DNA of 64,000 bases from Nocardia puris. GTDB lineage: Bacteria > Actinomycetota > Actinomycetes > Mycobacteriales > Mycobacteriaceae. The stretch covers positions 469,224 through 533,223 of the forward strand of contig NZ_QNRE01000001.1 of assembly GCF_003315035.1 (NCBI RefSeq). Reading direction: 5' to 3'. Each line of letters starts with the position of its first letter. Within the stretch, counting starts at the first letter, position 1. A program made the position numbers and the translations under genes. The notes under the pieces were generated by a model. It saw nothing but the letters and a program-made list of their open reading frames with translations. It ran no database searches and had not been told where the DNA came from. This document shows positions 52,340 through 61,342 of the stretch, in pieces.

Positions 52340-53452
52340 ATGCCCGAATCCCCGTACCTCGTCATCCACCCGGACCGCGTCCGGGAGAACTTCCGCGCGC
52401 TCGACGCCGCCGTGCGTGCCCGCGGCGCGCGCTCGCGCCTCCGCTACGCGGTGAAGGCGAGTCCGGTGCCCGAGCTGATCACGCTGCTCGACGCCGAGGG
52501 CGCGGAGTTCGACGTGGCCAGCATCGGGGAGATCGACCTGTGCCTGGGCCTGGGCGTCGCCGCGAGCAAGCTCTGCTATGGCAACCCGATCAAGAAGGCG
52601 GCCGATATCGCCCGCGCCCACGCCGCCGGGGTGCGCCGCTTCGCCTTCGACACCGAGGACGATCTCGAGCGCATCGCCGAACTGGCGCCGGGCGCGGAGG
52701 TGGAGTGCCGGTTCCTGGCCTCGGCGCCGCAGTCGCGCACCCCGTTCGGCGCGAAGTTCGGCTGCACCCCCGCCGAGGCGCTGCGCCTGCTGGTGCGGGC
52801 GCGTGATCTCGGTCTCGCGGTGGCGGGTCCGTACTTCCACGTGGGGTCCCAGCAGCTCGATCCCGAGGCCTGGCGGATCGGCATCCGGCAGGCGGGGGCG
52901 ATCGCGGACGCGTTGGCGGACAAAGATATTCGCGTCACCTCGGTGAACATCGGTGGTGGCCTGCCCATTTCGTACGCCGACGCCGCGCCCGCGCTGAGCG
53001 AGATCGCCGCCGTGGTGAACGCCGCGGCGGCCGAATTCCTGCCCGAGACAGCGGATCTGGTGATAGAGCCGGGCCGCGCGCTGGTCGGGAACGCGGGCAC
53101 CATCCACGCCGAGGTCGTCGGCGTGCGTCACGCGCCGGACGGACGGCGCTGGGTGTATCTCGACATCGGCCGCTACAACGGCATGGCCGAGACCGAGAAC
53201 GAGTACATCGCCTACCGCTTCGTCACCGACCGTGACGGAGACCCCGTCGACGAGGCGGTGATCGCCGGTCCGACCTGCGACGGCGACGATGTACTGTATC
53301 AACGCACACGGGTCCTTCTGCCGACCACGTTGCGAGCCGGTGATCGCCTCCAGATCCTCGACACCGGCGCCTATACCGCGAGCTATTCGTCGGTGTCCTT
53401 CAATGGTTTTCCGCCCTTGACCGTTCATGTCTCGGGCGCTGAGCGAGAGTGA
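52340..53452 (+). CDS. PLP-dependent ornithine/diaminopimelate-type decarboxylase
   Basis: A 370-residue type III PLP decarboxylase (alanine racemase-like TIM barrel plus beta domain). Lys39 in RLRYAVKASP is the PLP lysine, HVGSQ (about 168) contacts PLP, the EPGR motif binds phosphate, and Cys313 in IAGPTCDGDDVLYQ is the active-site Cys seen in ornithine decarboxylases. With the following SpeD-SpeE fusion, ornithine to putrescine is the likely reaction, though lysine or arginine cannot be excluded. Overlaps the next gene by 4 bp (GTGA). Confidence 0.9.
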   Translation: MPESPYLVIHPDRVRENFRALDAAVRARGARSRLRYAVKASPVPELITLLDAEGAEFDVASIGEIDLCLGLGVAASKLCYGNPIKKAADIARAHAAGVRRFAFDTEDDLERIAELAPGAEVECRFLASAPQSRTPFGAKFGCTPAEALRLLVRARDLGLAVAGPYFHVGSQQLDPEAWRIGIRQAGAIADALADKDIRVTSVNIGGGLPISYADAAPALSEIAAVVNAAAAEFLPETADLVIEPGRALVGNAGTIHAEVVGVRHAPDGRRWVYLDIGRYNGMAETENEYIAYRFVTDRDGDPVDEAVIAGPTCDGDDVLYQRTRVLLPTTLRAGDRLQILDTGAYTASYSSVSFNGFPPLTVHVSGAERE

Positions 53453-54669
53453 GTTTGCCTATGACGGCGGAATTCACCGGCTGGCACGTGCTGGCCGAGT
53501 TCGGTGGTGTCGACGCAGCCCTGTGCGACGATCTCGAACGACTCGAATCGGCGTTGCGTGAGTCTCTGATCGCGGCGGGCGTCACCATCTGCGATGTCGT
53601 GCACAAGAAGTTCGCACCGCAGGGGGTGACCGTCCTCGCGCTGTTGTCGGAGTCCCACGCCTCGATTCACACCTATCCGGAGTCCGGCGACATCTTCGTC
53701 GACGTGTTCACCTGCGGCAGCATCGGCGCGGGCGCCACGAAGGCCGTCGAACATCTGCGGGACGCGTTGTCGCCGAAGGATGTCCAGATGAAGGTCGTGC
53801 GCCGCGGACACGGCGCGCAGCGGATCGAGGAGCCGGTCGGCGACGGCCTGACCCGCCTCTGGGATCTCCACGAGGTGATCGTGGACACCCGTACGCCGTT
53901 CCAGCACATGGTGATCGCGCGCACCGAGCAGGGCGTCAGCCTGTTCTCCGACGACGACCGCCAGTCCACCGAGTATTCCCAGCTGACCTACCACGAGGCG
54001 ATGATGGTGCCCGCCTTCGTGCTGGCCGAGAAGCTCGACAACGTCCTCATCATCGGTTCCGGCGAGGGCGTGGCCAGCCAGATGTCGGTGGCGGCGGGCG
54101 CGACGCACGTCGATCACGTCGACATCGATCAGCTCGAGGTGGAGCTGTGCGCGCGCCACCTCCCCTACGGCTACACCCCCGACGAGCTCGAGGCCGCCGT
54201 GCGCGGCGAGGGCCCGATCACGGTGCACTACGCCGACGGCTGGGACTTCCTGGCCACCGCGCGCCGGACCGGCGCCCGCTACGACGTGATCGTCATCGAT
54301 CTGCCCGACGAGCGGGTGGAGGACGCCCAGCACAACCGCCTCTACGAGTCGGAGTTCCTGTCCCGATGTCGGGCTCTGCTCGCTCCCGGCGGCGTGCTGA
54401 GCGCGCAGGCGGGGTGCGCGACGATGTGGCGCAACGAGACCCTGAAGCGCTCCTGGCAGCGCTTCCACGACCAGTTCGGCACGGTCGTGCACTACGGCAG
54501 CGACGAGCACGAATGGTCGTTCCTGTTCGGGCTGGTGGACGAGATCGACGATCCGGTGCCCGGCATGGTGGACCGTTTGACCAGGCTCCCCTACCGGCCG
54601 GAGACCGTCGACGGCCGCGCCCTGATCCGCGGCGCCATCGAACCACACGCCCTGCGCGTTCACGCCTGA
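53449..54669 (+). CDS. S-adenosylmethionine decarboxylase / spermidine synthase fusion (SpeD-SpeE)
   Basis: A 406-residue fusion. Residues 1-130 are SpeD: Ser69 in LSESHASIHTYPE is the autocleavage site that becomes the pyruvoyl group, His74 aids processing and Cys89 in VDVFTCGS is the third catalytic residue (same spacing as the Bacillus enzyme). Residues about 140-400 are an aminopropyltransferase with SQLTYHEAMMVPAFV, the SAM loop IIGSGEGVASQMSVAAG and an IDLPDERVEDAQHNRLY segment in place of the usual DSTDP. It would make decarboxylated SAM and transfer the aminopropyl group to putrescine. ATG 53461 is an alternative start. Confidence 0.88.
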   Translation: MSLPMTAEFTGWHVLAEFGGVDAALCDDLERLESALRESLIAAGVTICDVVHKKFAPQGVTVLALLSESHASIHTYPESGDIFVDVFTCGSIGAGATKAVEHLRDALSPKDVQMKVVRRGHGAQRIEEPVGDGLTRLWDLHEVIVDTRTPFQHMVIARTEQGVSLFSDDDRQSTEYSQLTYHEAMMVPAFVLAEKLDNVLIIGSGEGVASQMSVAAGATHVDHVDIDQLEVELCARHLPYGYTPDELEAAVRGEGPITVHYADGWDFLATARRTGARYDVIVIDLPDERVEDAQHNRLYESEFLSRCRALLAPGGVLSAQAGCATMWRNETLKRSWQRFHDQFGTVVHYGSDEHEWSFLFGLVDEIDDPVPGMVDRLTRLPYRPETVDGRALIRGAIEPHALRVHA

Positions 54670-54677
54670 CCCACCGA

Positions 54678-54721
54678 AAAACCCCGGCCCCGAAGGGATT
54701 TCCCACCGGAGCCGGGGTTTT
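54678..54721. terminator. Bidirectional rho-independent terminator
   Basis: Perfect 11-nt arms AAAACCCCGGC (54678-54688) and GCCGGGGTTTT (54711-54721) with a 22-nt loop; the A and T ends give tracts in both directions. It lies between the SpeD-SpeE gene and the convergent cyclotransferase gene. Confidence 0.85.
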
Positions 54722-54744
54722 CGCGCCTGCATCCCCTGGTTCGC

Positions 54745-55188
54745 TCAGGGTGGCGCGAGTTGGCCGTGTGTGTAGCGGGCGAGGAAGTCAGCCAGCAGCT
54801 CGGCGTCGAATTCCTCGGCGCGCCAGTCGTGTTCGTCGACCTCGGCGGTCCACACGTAGGTCAGCACGATGCCGGAGACCCCTTCGGGCTCCACCGGCAG
54901 CAGTTCGTATTCGTCGTCCTCGAACGCGTCGAGCACCGCCCACTCACGCTCGCTCAACCCGGTCACCAGCTTCCCCACGGCCGTCGCACCGGGCGCGGGC
55001 ACCAGGCCCGGGTACACCCGACCGGGCAGGGCTGCCACCCGCCAGTCCGGCACCCGCGCGGGCGCCAGATCCGGGCAGCGCCCGATCAACCGCATCAGCA
55101 CTTCGGGGAATTGCAGTGTGCCATAAGCGAAAAGGGCGAGCCCGGGCTCGGCGACACGGCTCAGCCGCCCGGCAGTCGAATCGTGCAA
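54745..55188 (-). CDS. Gamma-glutamylcyclotransferase (AIG2/GGCT-like) family protein
   Basis: A 147-residue protein with the GGCT fold: LALFAYGTLQFPEVL (YGTL motif), PDWRVAALPGRVYPGLVP, the Glu of LDAFEDDEYELLPVE (catalytic region), and VLTYVWTAEVDEHDW. Possible reaction: release of 5-oxoproline from a gamma-glutamyl amine or peptide. TTG 55188 is chosen because GGGAGGAG lies 7-8 nt upstream; the longer GTG 55227 has no site. Confidence 0.88.
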   Translation of the reverse strand: MHDSTAGRLSRVAEPGLALFAYGTLQFPEVLMRLIGRCPDLAPARVPDWRVAALPGRVYPGLVPAPGATAVGKLVTGLSEREWAVLDAFEDDEYELLPVEPEGVSGIVLTYVWTAEVDEHDWRAEEFDAELLADFLARYTHGQLAPP

Positions 55189-55557
55189 CGCACTCTCCTC
55201 CCTTTTGCCGACCAACTCTAACGTCACTCACCAACCCCCGCCTGCCAGAACCACAGGTATGCCATCGGCACTAGATGCCGAGCAAAGGCCGACGACGTCG
55301 GCCGGTGAACGCGCACTTCACCCGATCACGGATAAGGCACTTGGCCCCACACCCGCCCGAACCAAAGCCCCGTGGTCATGACCGAGTTCACTCAGCCGAC
55401 GCTTGTCATCCCGCCGCCCACCGACAGCGCCTCAGCCGCAGCGGGCAAGGGGTGGCTCACCGAGCGACTCCCGGAACACACCCGGAGTCCGACCGAGCCA
55501 CAACCCACACCTGTGGCATTGGCACCAAATGCCGAGCAATACGCCGAAGGCGTTGGC
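55189..55557. other. Gene-poor stretch with an imperfect direct repeat
   Basis: About 370 bp without a supported gene. A 40-bp segment with ATGCCGAGCAA occurs twice: 55261-55302 (GCACTAGATGCCGAGCAAAG) and 55513-55555 (GGCACCAAATGCCGAGCAAT), with several differences. The second copy touches the stop of the metallo-hydrolase. It may be a remnant of a duplicated gene end. Confidence 0.45.
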
Positions 55558-56319
55558 TTACCCCGAAAGCCGCTCGAACGCCTTCGTGTCATGCGACGAG
55601 AACACCGTGACCTCGCCCCCGTGCTCGCGGTTGAGCTCGCTCAACCGCCGCTTGTTGTCCCGGAACACCTGACTGAGCAATGACTGCGCCTCCAGCACCG
55701 TGAAGATCAACGGCGTGTGCGGGCGCACCGGATCGACTTCGCTGCCCACGTAATACGAATCCCCCGCGTGCAGCAACCACCCCTGCCCGGTGTCGACGGC
55801 GACGCCGACGTGCCCGGCGGTGTGGCCGTACAGCGGCACCACCAGGATCTCGGGCGGCAGGCCGGGGAGCTCGCGCACGGCGCGGAAGCCGAACCACTCG
55901 TCCCCGCCGTTCGCCTCGTTGATCTCCCACTTCGGGCCGTGCGCCCACTGGGCGGGCCGGTACCGCGGATTCCGCGACTTCTCGGCCGCCCGCAGTTCCG
56001 GACCGTGCACGTGCACGCGGGCGTCGGGGAAGTCGGACAGTCCGCCCGCGTGATCCAGGTCGAGGTGGGTGAGCACGATGTCGCGCACGTCCGCCGGGTC
56101 CAGGCCGAGCGCCCGGACGCGGTGCACGGCGGTCTCGTGCTCGGCCAGTGCCGCGCCGAGGGCGAACCGCGCGGGCCCGACCATCCGGCCCGGATCGCGC
56201 ACGCACGCCGTGCCGTAGCCGGTGTCCACCAGGACCAGTCCGGTCTCGGTCTCGATCAGCAGGCAGTGGTCGACCATGCCCAGCGCCATCGAGCCGCAGT
56301 TGAGATGATGAATCCGCAC
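55558..56319 (-). CDS. MBL-fold metallo-hydrolase, lactonase-like
   Basis: A 253-residue metallo-beta-lactamase-fold enzyme. Metal ligands: the H-x-H-x-D-H motif appears as HLDLDHAGG (about residues 84-92), His in LYGHTAGHVGV, Asp in LHAGDSYYVG and the final His in SSHDTKAFERL. The layout resembles AiiA-type N-acyl homoserine lactonases and related hydrolases. Substrate unproven. Starts at GTG 56319. Confidence 0.9.
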   Translation of the reverse strand: MRIHHLNCGSMALGMVDHCLLIETETGLVLVDTGYGTACVRDPGRMVGPARFALGAALAEHETAVHRVRALGLDPADVRDIVLTHLDLDHAGGLSDFPDARVHVHGPELRAAEKSRNPRYRPAQWAHGPKWEINEANGGDEWFGFRAVRELPGLPPEILVVPLYGHTAGHVGVAVDTGQGWLLHAGDSYYVGSEVDPVRPHTPLIFTVLEAQSLLSQVFRDNKRRLSELNREHGGEVTVFSSHDTKAFERLSG

Positions 56320-56358
56320 GTCAGCAGCGTCCCAGACACCGCCCGCCCGGTCAACGCC

Positions 56359-57267
56359 TCACAGCGGCCGCTGCGCGCGGATGATGGCGGCCAGGTACTC
56401 GTAGTCCTCGCGCCGGGCGCTGGACGCGCGGAAGGCCAGGCCGATGGTGCGGCCCGGCGCCGGGTCGGCGAAGCGCGCCGTTTCCAGTGTGCCCCTTGCC
56501 GTTTCGGCGGGCACGGCCATCTCGGGGATGAGCGTGACACCGAGCCCGCCCGCCACGCACTGCACCACCGTGGCCAGCGAGGCGGCGCGCGTATCGCCGA
56601 CGGCGCCGGGGTGCACGTCGGCCGAGCGGCACAGCTCCAGCGCCTGATCGCGCAGGCAGTGCCCTTCGTCGAGCAGCAACAGCGGGAGCGACCCGAGCAC
56701 CGAGGGCGCGATGTCGCGGCGGCCGGCCAACTCGTGCCCGCGCGGGGTGACCAGCACGAATTCCTCGGTGTAGAGCGGGATCTCGACGAGGCCGGGCGCG
56801 TCGGCGGGCAACGCCAGCAGCGCCACGTCGAGCACGCCGGTGCGCAACCCTTCGAGCAGCCGCGCGGTCTGATCCTCCACCACCTGCGGCACCAGGGCCG
56901 GCAGGCGCTTGCGCAGCTCGGGCAGCAGGCCCGGCAGCACATACGGCGCGACCGTGGGGATGATGCCCAGCCGCAGCGCGCCGCCCAGCCCGTCGCCGGT
57001 GGCCGTGGCGACGAAGCGGTCGGCCGCCTCCAGCGTCGCCATCGCCTGCGGCAGCAGCCGCATGCCCGCCGCCGTGACCAGGACGCGGCGGGTGCTGCGC
57101 TCGATCAGCTGCAGCCCCAGGCCGTTTTCCAATGCGGCCAGCGCTTGCGATAACGTGGGCTGGCTCACAGAGAGCCGGGCGGCCGCGGTGCCGAAGTGCC
57201 GGTATTCCGCGATCGCCACGAACGCACGCAGCTGCGAGAGTGTCGGCTGATAAGTCTGATCAGTCAC
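56359..57267 (-). CDS. oxyR: Hydrogen peroxide-inducible regulator OxyR
   Basis: A 302-residue LysR regulator. Helix-turn-helix at about residues 10-60 ([34 protein letters not shown]). The regulatory domain carries the redox pair Cys-x8-Cys in [14 protein letters not shown], as in E. coli OxyR Cys199/Cys208, so peroxide can form the disulfide. GTG 57267 lies 7 nt after a TACACT box, and the inverted repeat over that box suggests autoregulation. Divergent from ahpC. Confidence 0.95.
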   Translation of the reverse strand: MTDQTYQPTLSQLRAFVAIAEYRHFGTAAARLSVSQPTLSQALAALENGLGLQLIERSTRRVLVTAAGMRLLPQAMATLEAADRFVATATGDGLGGALRLGIIPTVAPYVLPGLLPELRKRLPALVPQVVEDQTARLLEGLRTGVLDVALLALPADAPGLVEIPLYTEEFVLVTPRGHELAGRRDIAPSVLGSLPLLLLDEGHCLRDQALELCRSADVHPGAVGDTRAASLATVVQCVAGGLGVTLIPEMAVPAETARGTLETARFADPAPGRTIGLAFRASSARREDYEYLAAIIRAQRPL

Positions 57268-57271
57268 GCCT

Positions 57272-57291
57272 ATCAGTGTAGTGCGACTGAT
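57272..57291. promoter_or_regulatory. OxyR site over the oxyR promoter
   Basis: ATCAGT (57272-57277) and ACTGAT (57286-57291) form an inverted repeat overlapping the minus-strand -10 box TACACT (57275-57280). The related TGATCAG lies nearby at 57257-57263. Fits an OxyR operator in the 110-bp gap. Confidence 0.55.
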
Positions 57292-57377
57292 CACCTTTAC
57301 CTTTCACCGTTCTTTCGGCAAGATCACTGACGAACGCTTTCGCACGTCAAACCCACGAAATCACGAGGAGAGACAGC

Positions 57378-57965
57378 ATGGCCCTGCTGACCATCGGCGA
57401 CCAGTTCCCGGCATACAACCTCAAGGCCGTCATCGGCGGAGATTTGTCGAAGGTCGACGCTCAGCAGCCCGACGACTACTTCACCCAGATCACCAGCGAC
57501 GACCACGCGGGCAAGTGGCGCATCGTCTTCTTCTGGCCGAAGGACTTCACCTTCGTGTGCCCCACCGAGATCGCCGCCTTCGGCAAGCTGAACGACGAGT
57601 TCGCCGACCGCGACGCGCAGGTGCTGGGCGCCTCGGTGGACAACGAGTTCGTGCACTTCCAGTGGCGGGCCCAGCACGAGGACCTCAAGACCCTCCCCTT
57701 CCCGATCCTGTCGGACCTCAAGCGTGAGCTGGCCGCCGCGACCGGTGTGCTCAACGCCGACGGCGTCGCCGACCGCGCCACCTTCATCGTCGACCCGAAC
57801 AACGAGATCCAGTTCGTCTCGGTGACCGCCGGTTCGGTCGGCCGCAACGTCGACGAGGTGCTGCGCGTGCTCGACGCCCTGCAGTCCGACGAGCTGTGCG
57901 CCTGCAACTGGAAGAAGGGCGACCCGACCATCAACGCCGGCGAGCTGCTCGCCGCCAGCGTCTGA
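57378..57965 (+). CDS. ahpC: Alkyl hydroperoxide reductase subunit C (peroxiredoxin)
   Basis: A 195-residue 2-Cys peroxiredoxin. Peroxidatic Cys61 in FTFVCPTEI; resolving Cys174 and Cys176 in DELCACNW, as in the mycobacterial enzyme that uses three cysteines. Reduces hydrogen peroxide, organic peroxides and peroxynitrite, with AhpD as electron donor. ATG 57378 follows GAGGAGAG. Divergent from oxyR, which controls it. Confidence 0.97.
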   Translation: MALLTIGDQFPAYNLKAVIGGDLSKVDAQQPDDYFTQITSDDHAGKWRIVFFWPKDFTFVCPTEIAAFGKLNDEFADRDAQVLGASVDNEFVHFQWRAQHEDLKTLPFPILSDLKRELAAATGVLNADGVADRATFIVDPNNEIQFVSVTAGSVGRNVDEVLRVLDALQSDELCACNWKKGDPTINAGELLAASV

Positions 57966-58071
57966 GCCGGAATCCCCGCTCCCCCTATCGAATCCGCGCC
58001 CCGCGCCATGCGGGGAGCACCTTCCCACACCGGCCCGCCGGGGCCCAGATCGACAAGAGGAACCATACGAA

Positions 58072-58611
58072 ATGAGCATTGAGAACCTGAAGAACTCCCT
58101 CCCCGAGTACGCGAAGGACCTCAAGCTCAACCTGTCCTCCCTGGCACGCACCACCGTGCTGAACGAGCAGCAGCTGTGGGGCACCCTGCTGGCGTCGGCG
58201 GCCGCGACCCGGTCGGCGACGACGCTGCGCGAGATCGCCGAGGAGGCCGCCGACATCCTGTCGGCCGAGGCGTACAACGCCGCGCTCGGCGCCGCCTCGA
58301 TCATGGGCATGAACAATGTGTTCTACCGGGGCAAGGCGTTCCTCGGCGGCCGCTACGACGACCTGCGGGCCGGTCTGCGGATGCAGATCATCGGCTCCCC
58401 CGGCGTCGACAAGGCCGATTTCGAGCTGTGGTCGTTCGCGGTCTCCTCGATCAACGGCTGCGCCCACTGCCTGGAAGCGCACGAGCACACGCTGCGCGAG
58501 GCGGGCGTGGACCGCGAGGTGATCTTCGAATCGCTGCGGGCCGCCGCCATCGTGGCCGGTGTGGGCCAGGCCGTGCAGTCCACCGAGGCGCTCGCGGGCG
58601 CCGCGGTCTGA
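58072..58611 (+). CDS. ahpD: Alkyl hydroperoxidase AhpD
   Basis: A 179-residue all-helical protein. Active site [12 protein letters not shown]: Cys130-x-x-Cys133 with His132 and His137, all as in M. tuberculosis AhpD. It passes electrons from the lipoamide system to AhpC. Located 106 bp downstream of ahpC; a 6-bp hairpin CCCCGC/GCGGGG (57999-58015) lies between them and may set the ratio of the two products. A strong terminator follows. Confidence 0.96.
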   Translation: MSIENLKNSLPEYAKDLKLNLSSLARTTVLNEQQLWGTLLASAAATRSATTLREIAEEAADILSAEAYNAALGAASIMGMNNVFYRGKAFLGGRYDDLRAGLRMQIIGSPGVDKADFELWSFAVSSINGCAHCLEAHEHTLREAGVDREVIFESLRAAAIVAGVGQAVQSTEALAGAAV

Positions 58612-58625
58612 GACGCGTTCCGCTG

Positions 58626-58659
58626 CGGAGGCCCCGACCCGGACAGGTCGGGGCCTCCG
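58626..58659 (+). terminator. Terminator after ahpD
   Basis: Perfect 14-nt arms CGGAGGCCCCGACC and GGTCGGGGCCTCCG with a 6-nt loop, 15 bp after the ahpD stop. Confidence 0.8.
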
Positions 58660-58710
58660 TCGTGTGGTGAACATTGTGTTCGCCCATGGGTTGCCAGCGG
58701 GTGCAGCCGG

Positions 58711-58716
58711 TAGGCT
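58711..58716 (+). promoter_or_regulatory. -10 box TAGGCT of leaderless PhzF gene
   Basis: TAGGCT ends 7 nt before ATG 58724. Confidence 0.55.
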
Positions 58717-58723
58717 CGCGGCC

Positions 58724-59425
58724 ATGGGCACACAGGATGAACCGGAGGCCATGAGCACACGGATCGAGGTGTTGCGCGTATTCACCGACGCGACCGGACG
58801 TCTCGGCAACCATCTGGGTATCGCCCGCGCGGACGATGTCGGCGCCGCCGACCGGCAGGCCTTGGCCGCGCGCGCCGGGTACAGCGAGACCGTGGTGGTC
58901 GAGGACCCGGTCGACGAGATCGCCCGGATACGGATCTTCACCCCGGCCGTCGAACTCCCCTTCGCCGGTCACCCCTCGGTGGGCACCGCCTGGTGGTTCG
59001 CCGAGCAGGGCACCCCGGTGCGGGTGCTGGAGATGCCGGCGGGTCCGGTGCCCGTGGAGCTGGCCGAGGGCCTGACCTGGATCAAGGCGCGGGCCGCGTG
59101 GGCGCCCGCCTTCGAACTCCACCAGCTCGCCGACGCCGAGGAACTGGCCGCGCTGCGCCCCGACGATTTTCCCGGCGGCCCGCACTACCTGTGGACCTGG
59201 ACCGACGAGCATCGCGGCGCGATCCGCTCGCGCATGTTCGCGCCCACGCTGGGCATCGAGGAGGACCAGGCGACCGGCGCGGCGGCGGTGGCGCTCACCG
59301 CGCAGTTGCGGCGCAGCCTGATCATCACGCAGGGCGCGGGCTCGCAGCTGTTCACCGAATGGGATTCCGACGGCTGGGTGCGCCTGGGTGGCCGGGTGGT
59401 AGCCGACTCGGTGGTCGACATCTGA
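58724..59425 (+). CDS. PhzF family isomerase-like protein
   Basis: A 233-residue member of the PhzF fold (diaminopimelate epimerase-like), slightly short for the family. IEVLRVFTDATGRLGNHLGI replaces the usual start with GNP, the Glu/active site segment is SETVVVEDP, and FTPAVELPFAGHPSVGTAWWF is the clear PhzF hallmark; GIEEDQATGAAAVALTAQL is the C-terminal motif. Reaction unknown; such proteins isomerise or epimerise small acids. A start at ATG 58751 is possible. Confidence 0.9.
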   Translation: MGTQDEPEAMSTRIEVLRVFTDATGRLGNHLGIARADDVGAADRQALAARAGYSETVVVEDPVDEIARIRIFTPAVELPFAGHPSVGTAWWFAEQGTPVRVLEMPAGPVPVELAEGLTWIKARAAWAPAFELHQLADAEELAALRPDDFPGGPHYLWTWTDEHRGAIRSRMFAPTLGIEEDQATGAAAVALTAQLRRSLIITQGAGSQLFTEWDSDGWVRLGGRVVADSVVDI

Positions 59426-59431
59426 GAATCG

Positions 59432-60022
59432 TCAGCCGGCGACGGCGGCGATGAGCATGTAGGCGGCGCCGAGGTCCATCACCACGTGCGGGATCGACGC
59501 CACCCGGCTCCCGCCGATCGGATGCGGCAGCCGGTGCCCACCCCGGGCCAGCAGCACCGCGAGCGCGTCGGCGGCGAACAGCGCGGCCAGCGCCAGCGCG
59601 GGGAGCATCGGTGGGCCGGTGTGCCCGGACGCGCCGTGCCCGCCCATGGCGAACAGCATCGCCCCGGCCGCCACCGCGTGGTAGCCGATAGCGAACGCCC
59701 CCGCCGCGGCCTCCGGCACACCCGCGCGCCACTGCGCGAGGCGGTGCACCACGGAGGCGGCGAACACCACCGTCATGGCGACGAGCACCCCGCGCAGCGC
59801 GTGCGGCGACGCGCCGGTGGGGAACACCAGCATCGCCAGCATCACCAAGCACATCACCAGGTGCGCGGCGTCGGATTCCCGGTGCGCGACAGCGGGATCC
59901 GGGCCGCTCGCGACGGCCGGGCGGACGGTCGCGAACCGCGCCACCACGATGACCGAGGCCACCAGGAACGCCACCACCACCGTCCACCGCACCGCGGCGT
60001 ATTCCTGCACGAATTCGGCCAC
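59432..60022 (-). CDS. DUF5134 membrane protein
   Basis: A 196-residue protein with about six membrane helices and several His residues in or near them (HLVMCLVMLAMLVFPTG, GYHAVAAGAMLFAMGGHG, IPHVVMDLGAAYMLIAAV). The HLVMCLVMLAM and H-rich pattern is that of DUF5134. Metal handling is plausible from the His/Met content but unproven. GTG 60022. It ends 7 bp from the PhzF gene, tail to tail. Confidence 0.82.
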   Translation of the reverse strand: MAEFVQEYAAVRWTVVVAFLVASVIVVARFATVRPAVASGPDPAVAHRESDAAHLVMCLVMLAMLVFPTGASPHALRGVLVAMTVVFAASVVHRLAQWRAGVPEAAAGAFAIGYHAVAAGAMLFAMGGHGASGHTGPPMLPALALAALFAADALAVLLARGGHRLPHPIGGSRVASIPHVVMDLGAAYMLIAAVAG

Positions 60023-60064
60023 ACCCCACCACCTTTCGTCGCCGCGATCGTGGGACTGCTCAGT

Positions 60065-61129
60065 TCATGCTCGCACCCGGCGCTTGCGGGAGGTGGCGTT
60101 TCCGGCGCCGTGCCGCTCCAGCGCGGTGCGCGCGAAGCGGCCGGGCGAGACACCGCGCCACTGTTTGAACGCGTTCGAAAAGCTCGGCGCGCCCGCGTAT
60201 CCCATGCGGTAGGCGACGTCCTCGACGGTGAGCCCGGTCGCGAGCAGCTCTTCGGCGAGCCCGCCGTAGGTCTCCACGCACAGCGTGCGGTAGGAGGTGC
60301 CCTCCTCGGCGAGCCTGCGGCGCATGGTGCGCAGGCTCATGTGCAGCGCGGCCGCCACGTCCTCCTGGGCGACGCGCCCGCCGAGCCGGTGCAGCAGCAC
60401 CTCCCGCACCGCACCCGCCACGCCGGTCTCGAGCCCGCGCCGCCGCAGCAGGCGCGCGCACTGCTCCTCGTAGAACCGGGCGGTGAGCGGGCTCGCCTGC
60501 GGCAGCGGGTCTTCGAAGCCCGCGGTGTCGAACACCACCAGGTGCGGGCCGGGGCCGTCGGTGCACGGAATGCCGTAGTCGTCCAGCAGCGGTTGCAGGC
60601 GTGGGCGCAGGTCCCAGGCCACCTCGCCGCGGACCACCGGCGCGGGCTGCTGGCAGACGGCGGCCCAGTTGCGCAGCAGCACCGCCACATCGCGCTCGAG
60701 CAGGAAGCCGCGCAGCGGGGGCGCGATGTCGCGGTCGTCGGCGTAGAGCAGCAGGTGGCCGTCGCGCCGCACGTGCCAGGTGCGGGCGAACGTGGTGGTC
60801 ATGCGGATGTAGCGCAGCAGCAGATCCACCGCCGAGCCCACGGTCGAACTGCTCAGCAGGGCGAGTCCGAGCGCGCCGTAACTGGTGACGTGCGTGCGCA
60901 TTCCGGCCTCGATGCCCAGGCCGGGCCGGTCGCCGAAGCGGTCGACGACATTGCCGACGAGCGCCAGCTCCTGCGCGGCGGTGACCTCGCCGCCCGGCGT
61001 GCCGAGCAGCGCCGGCTCGATCCCGGTGCCGCGCAGGCACTCTCCCGGCCCGAGGCCGTACTCGCCCGCGAGCTCGACCAAGACCGCCGACAGGGTCACC
61101 GAACGCCGCCACTCCCAGGAGGACACGGT
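60065..61129 (-). CDS. AraC family regulator with arabinose-binding-like N-domain
   Basis: A 354-residue regulator. N-terminal ligand domain of about 190 residues (Arabinose_bd, with SVTLSAVLVELAGEYGLGP, GALGLALLSSSTVGSAVDLLLRYI) and a C-terminal AraC double helix-turn-helix (VAQEDVAAALHMSLRTMRRRL, then VEDVAYRMGYAGAPSFSNAF, KQWRGVSPGRFARTAL). This layout is common for regulators of lipid or steroid breakdown genes. GTG 61129 is chosen as the start; an ATG at 61162 is also possible. Divergent from an SDR gene that it may control. Confidence 0.9.
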   Translation of the reverse strand, partial: TVSSWEWRRSVTLSAVLVELAGEYGLGPGECLRGTGIEPALLGTPGGEVTAAQELALVGNVVDRFGDRPGLGIEAGMRTHVTSYGALGLALLSSSTVGSAVDLLLRYIRMTTTFARTWHVRRDGHLLLYADDRDIAPPLRGFLLERDVAVLLRNWAAVCQQPAPVVRGEVAWDLRPRLQPLLDDYGIPCTDGPGPHLVVFDTAGFEDPLPQASPLTARFYEEQCARLLRRRGLETGVAGAVREVLLHRLGGRVAQEDVAAALHMSLRTMRRRLAEEGTSYRTLCVETYGGLAEELLATGLTVEDVAYRMGYAGAPSFSNAFKQWRGVSPGRFARTALERHGAGNATSRKRRVRA

Positions 61130-61342
61130 TCCATGGTGGACGCCGCTGGCCGGAATCCGCATGCGTTTGGCCGGACATCGCAAGGACAGCCGCGCGTCCC
61201 CGGCGTCCGCCCCGGAGTCGGCGAACTTCGCGCATCGCGCGCCGGGACTGGCCGATATACGAAAAGTCGTGACCCGACATCGCATGGCTCCGCCGTCAGC
61301 GCGGCCTTACCGTCGAAGGCGAACGGAGGCGAGCGAGAACAT

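Noticed and set aside
55372..55683. Plus-strand frame of about 100 codons in the gene-poor stretch
   Set aside because: Its second half lies antisense to the metallo-hydrolase and it has no clear ribosome site or family.
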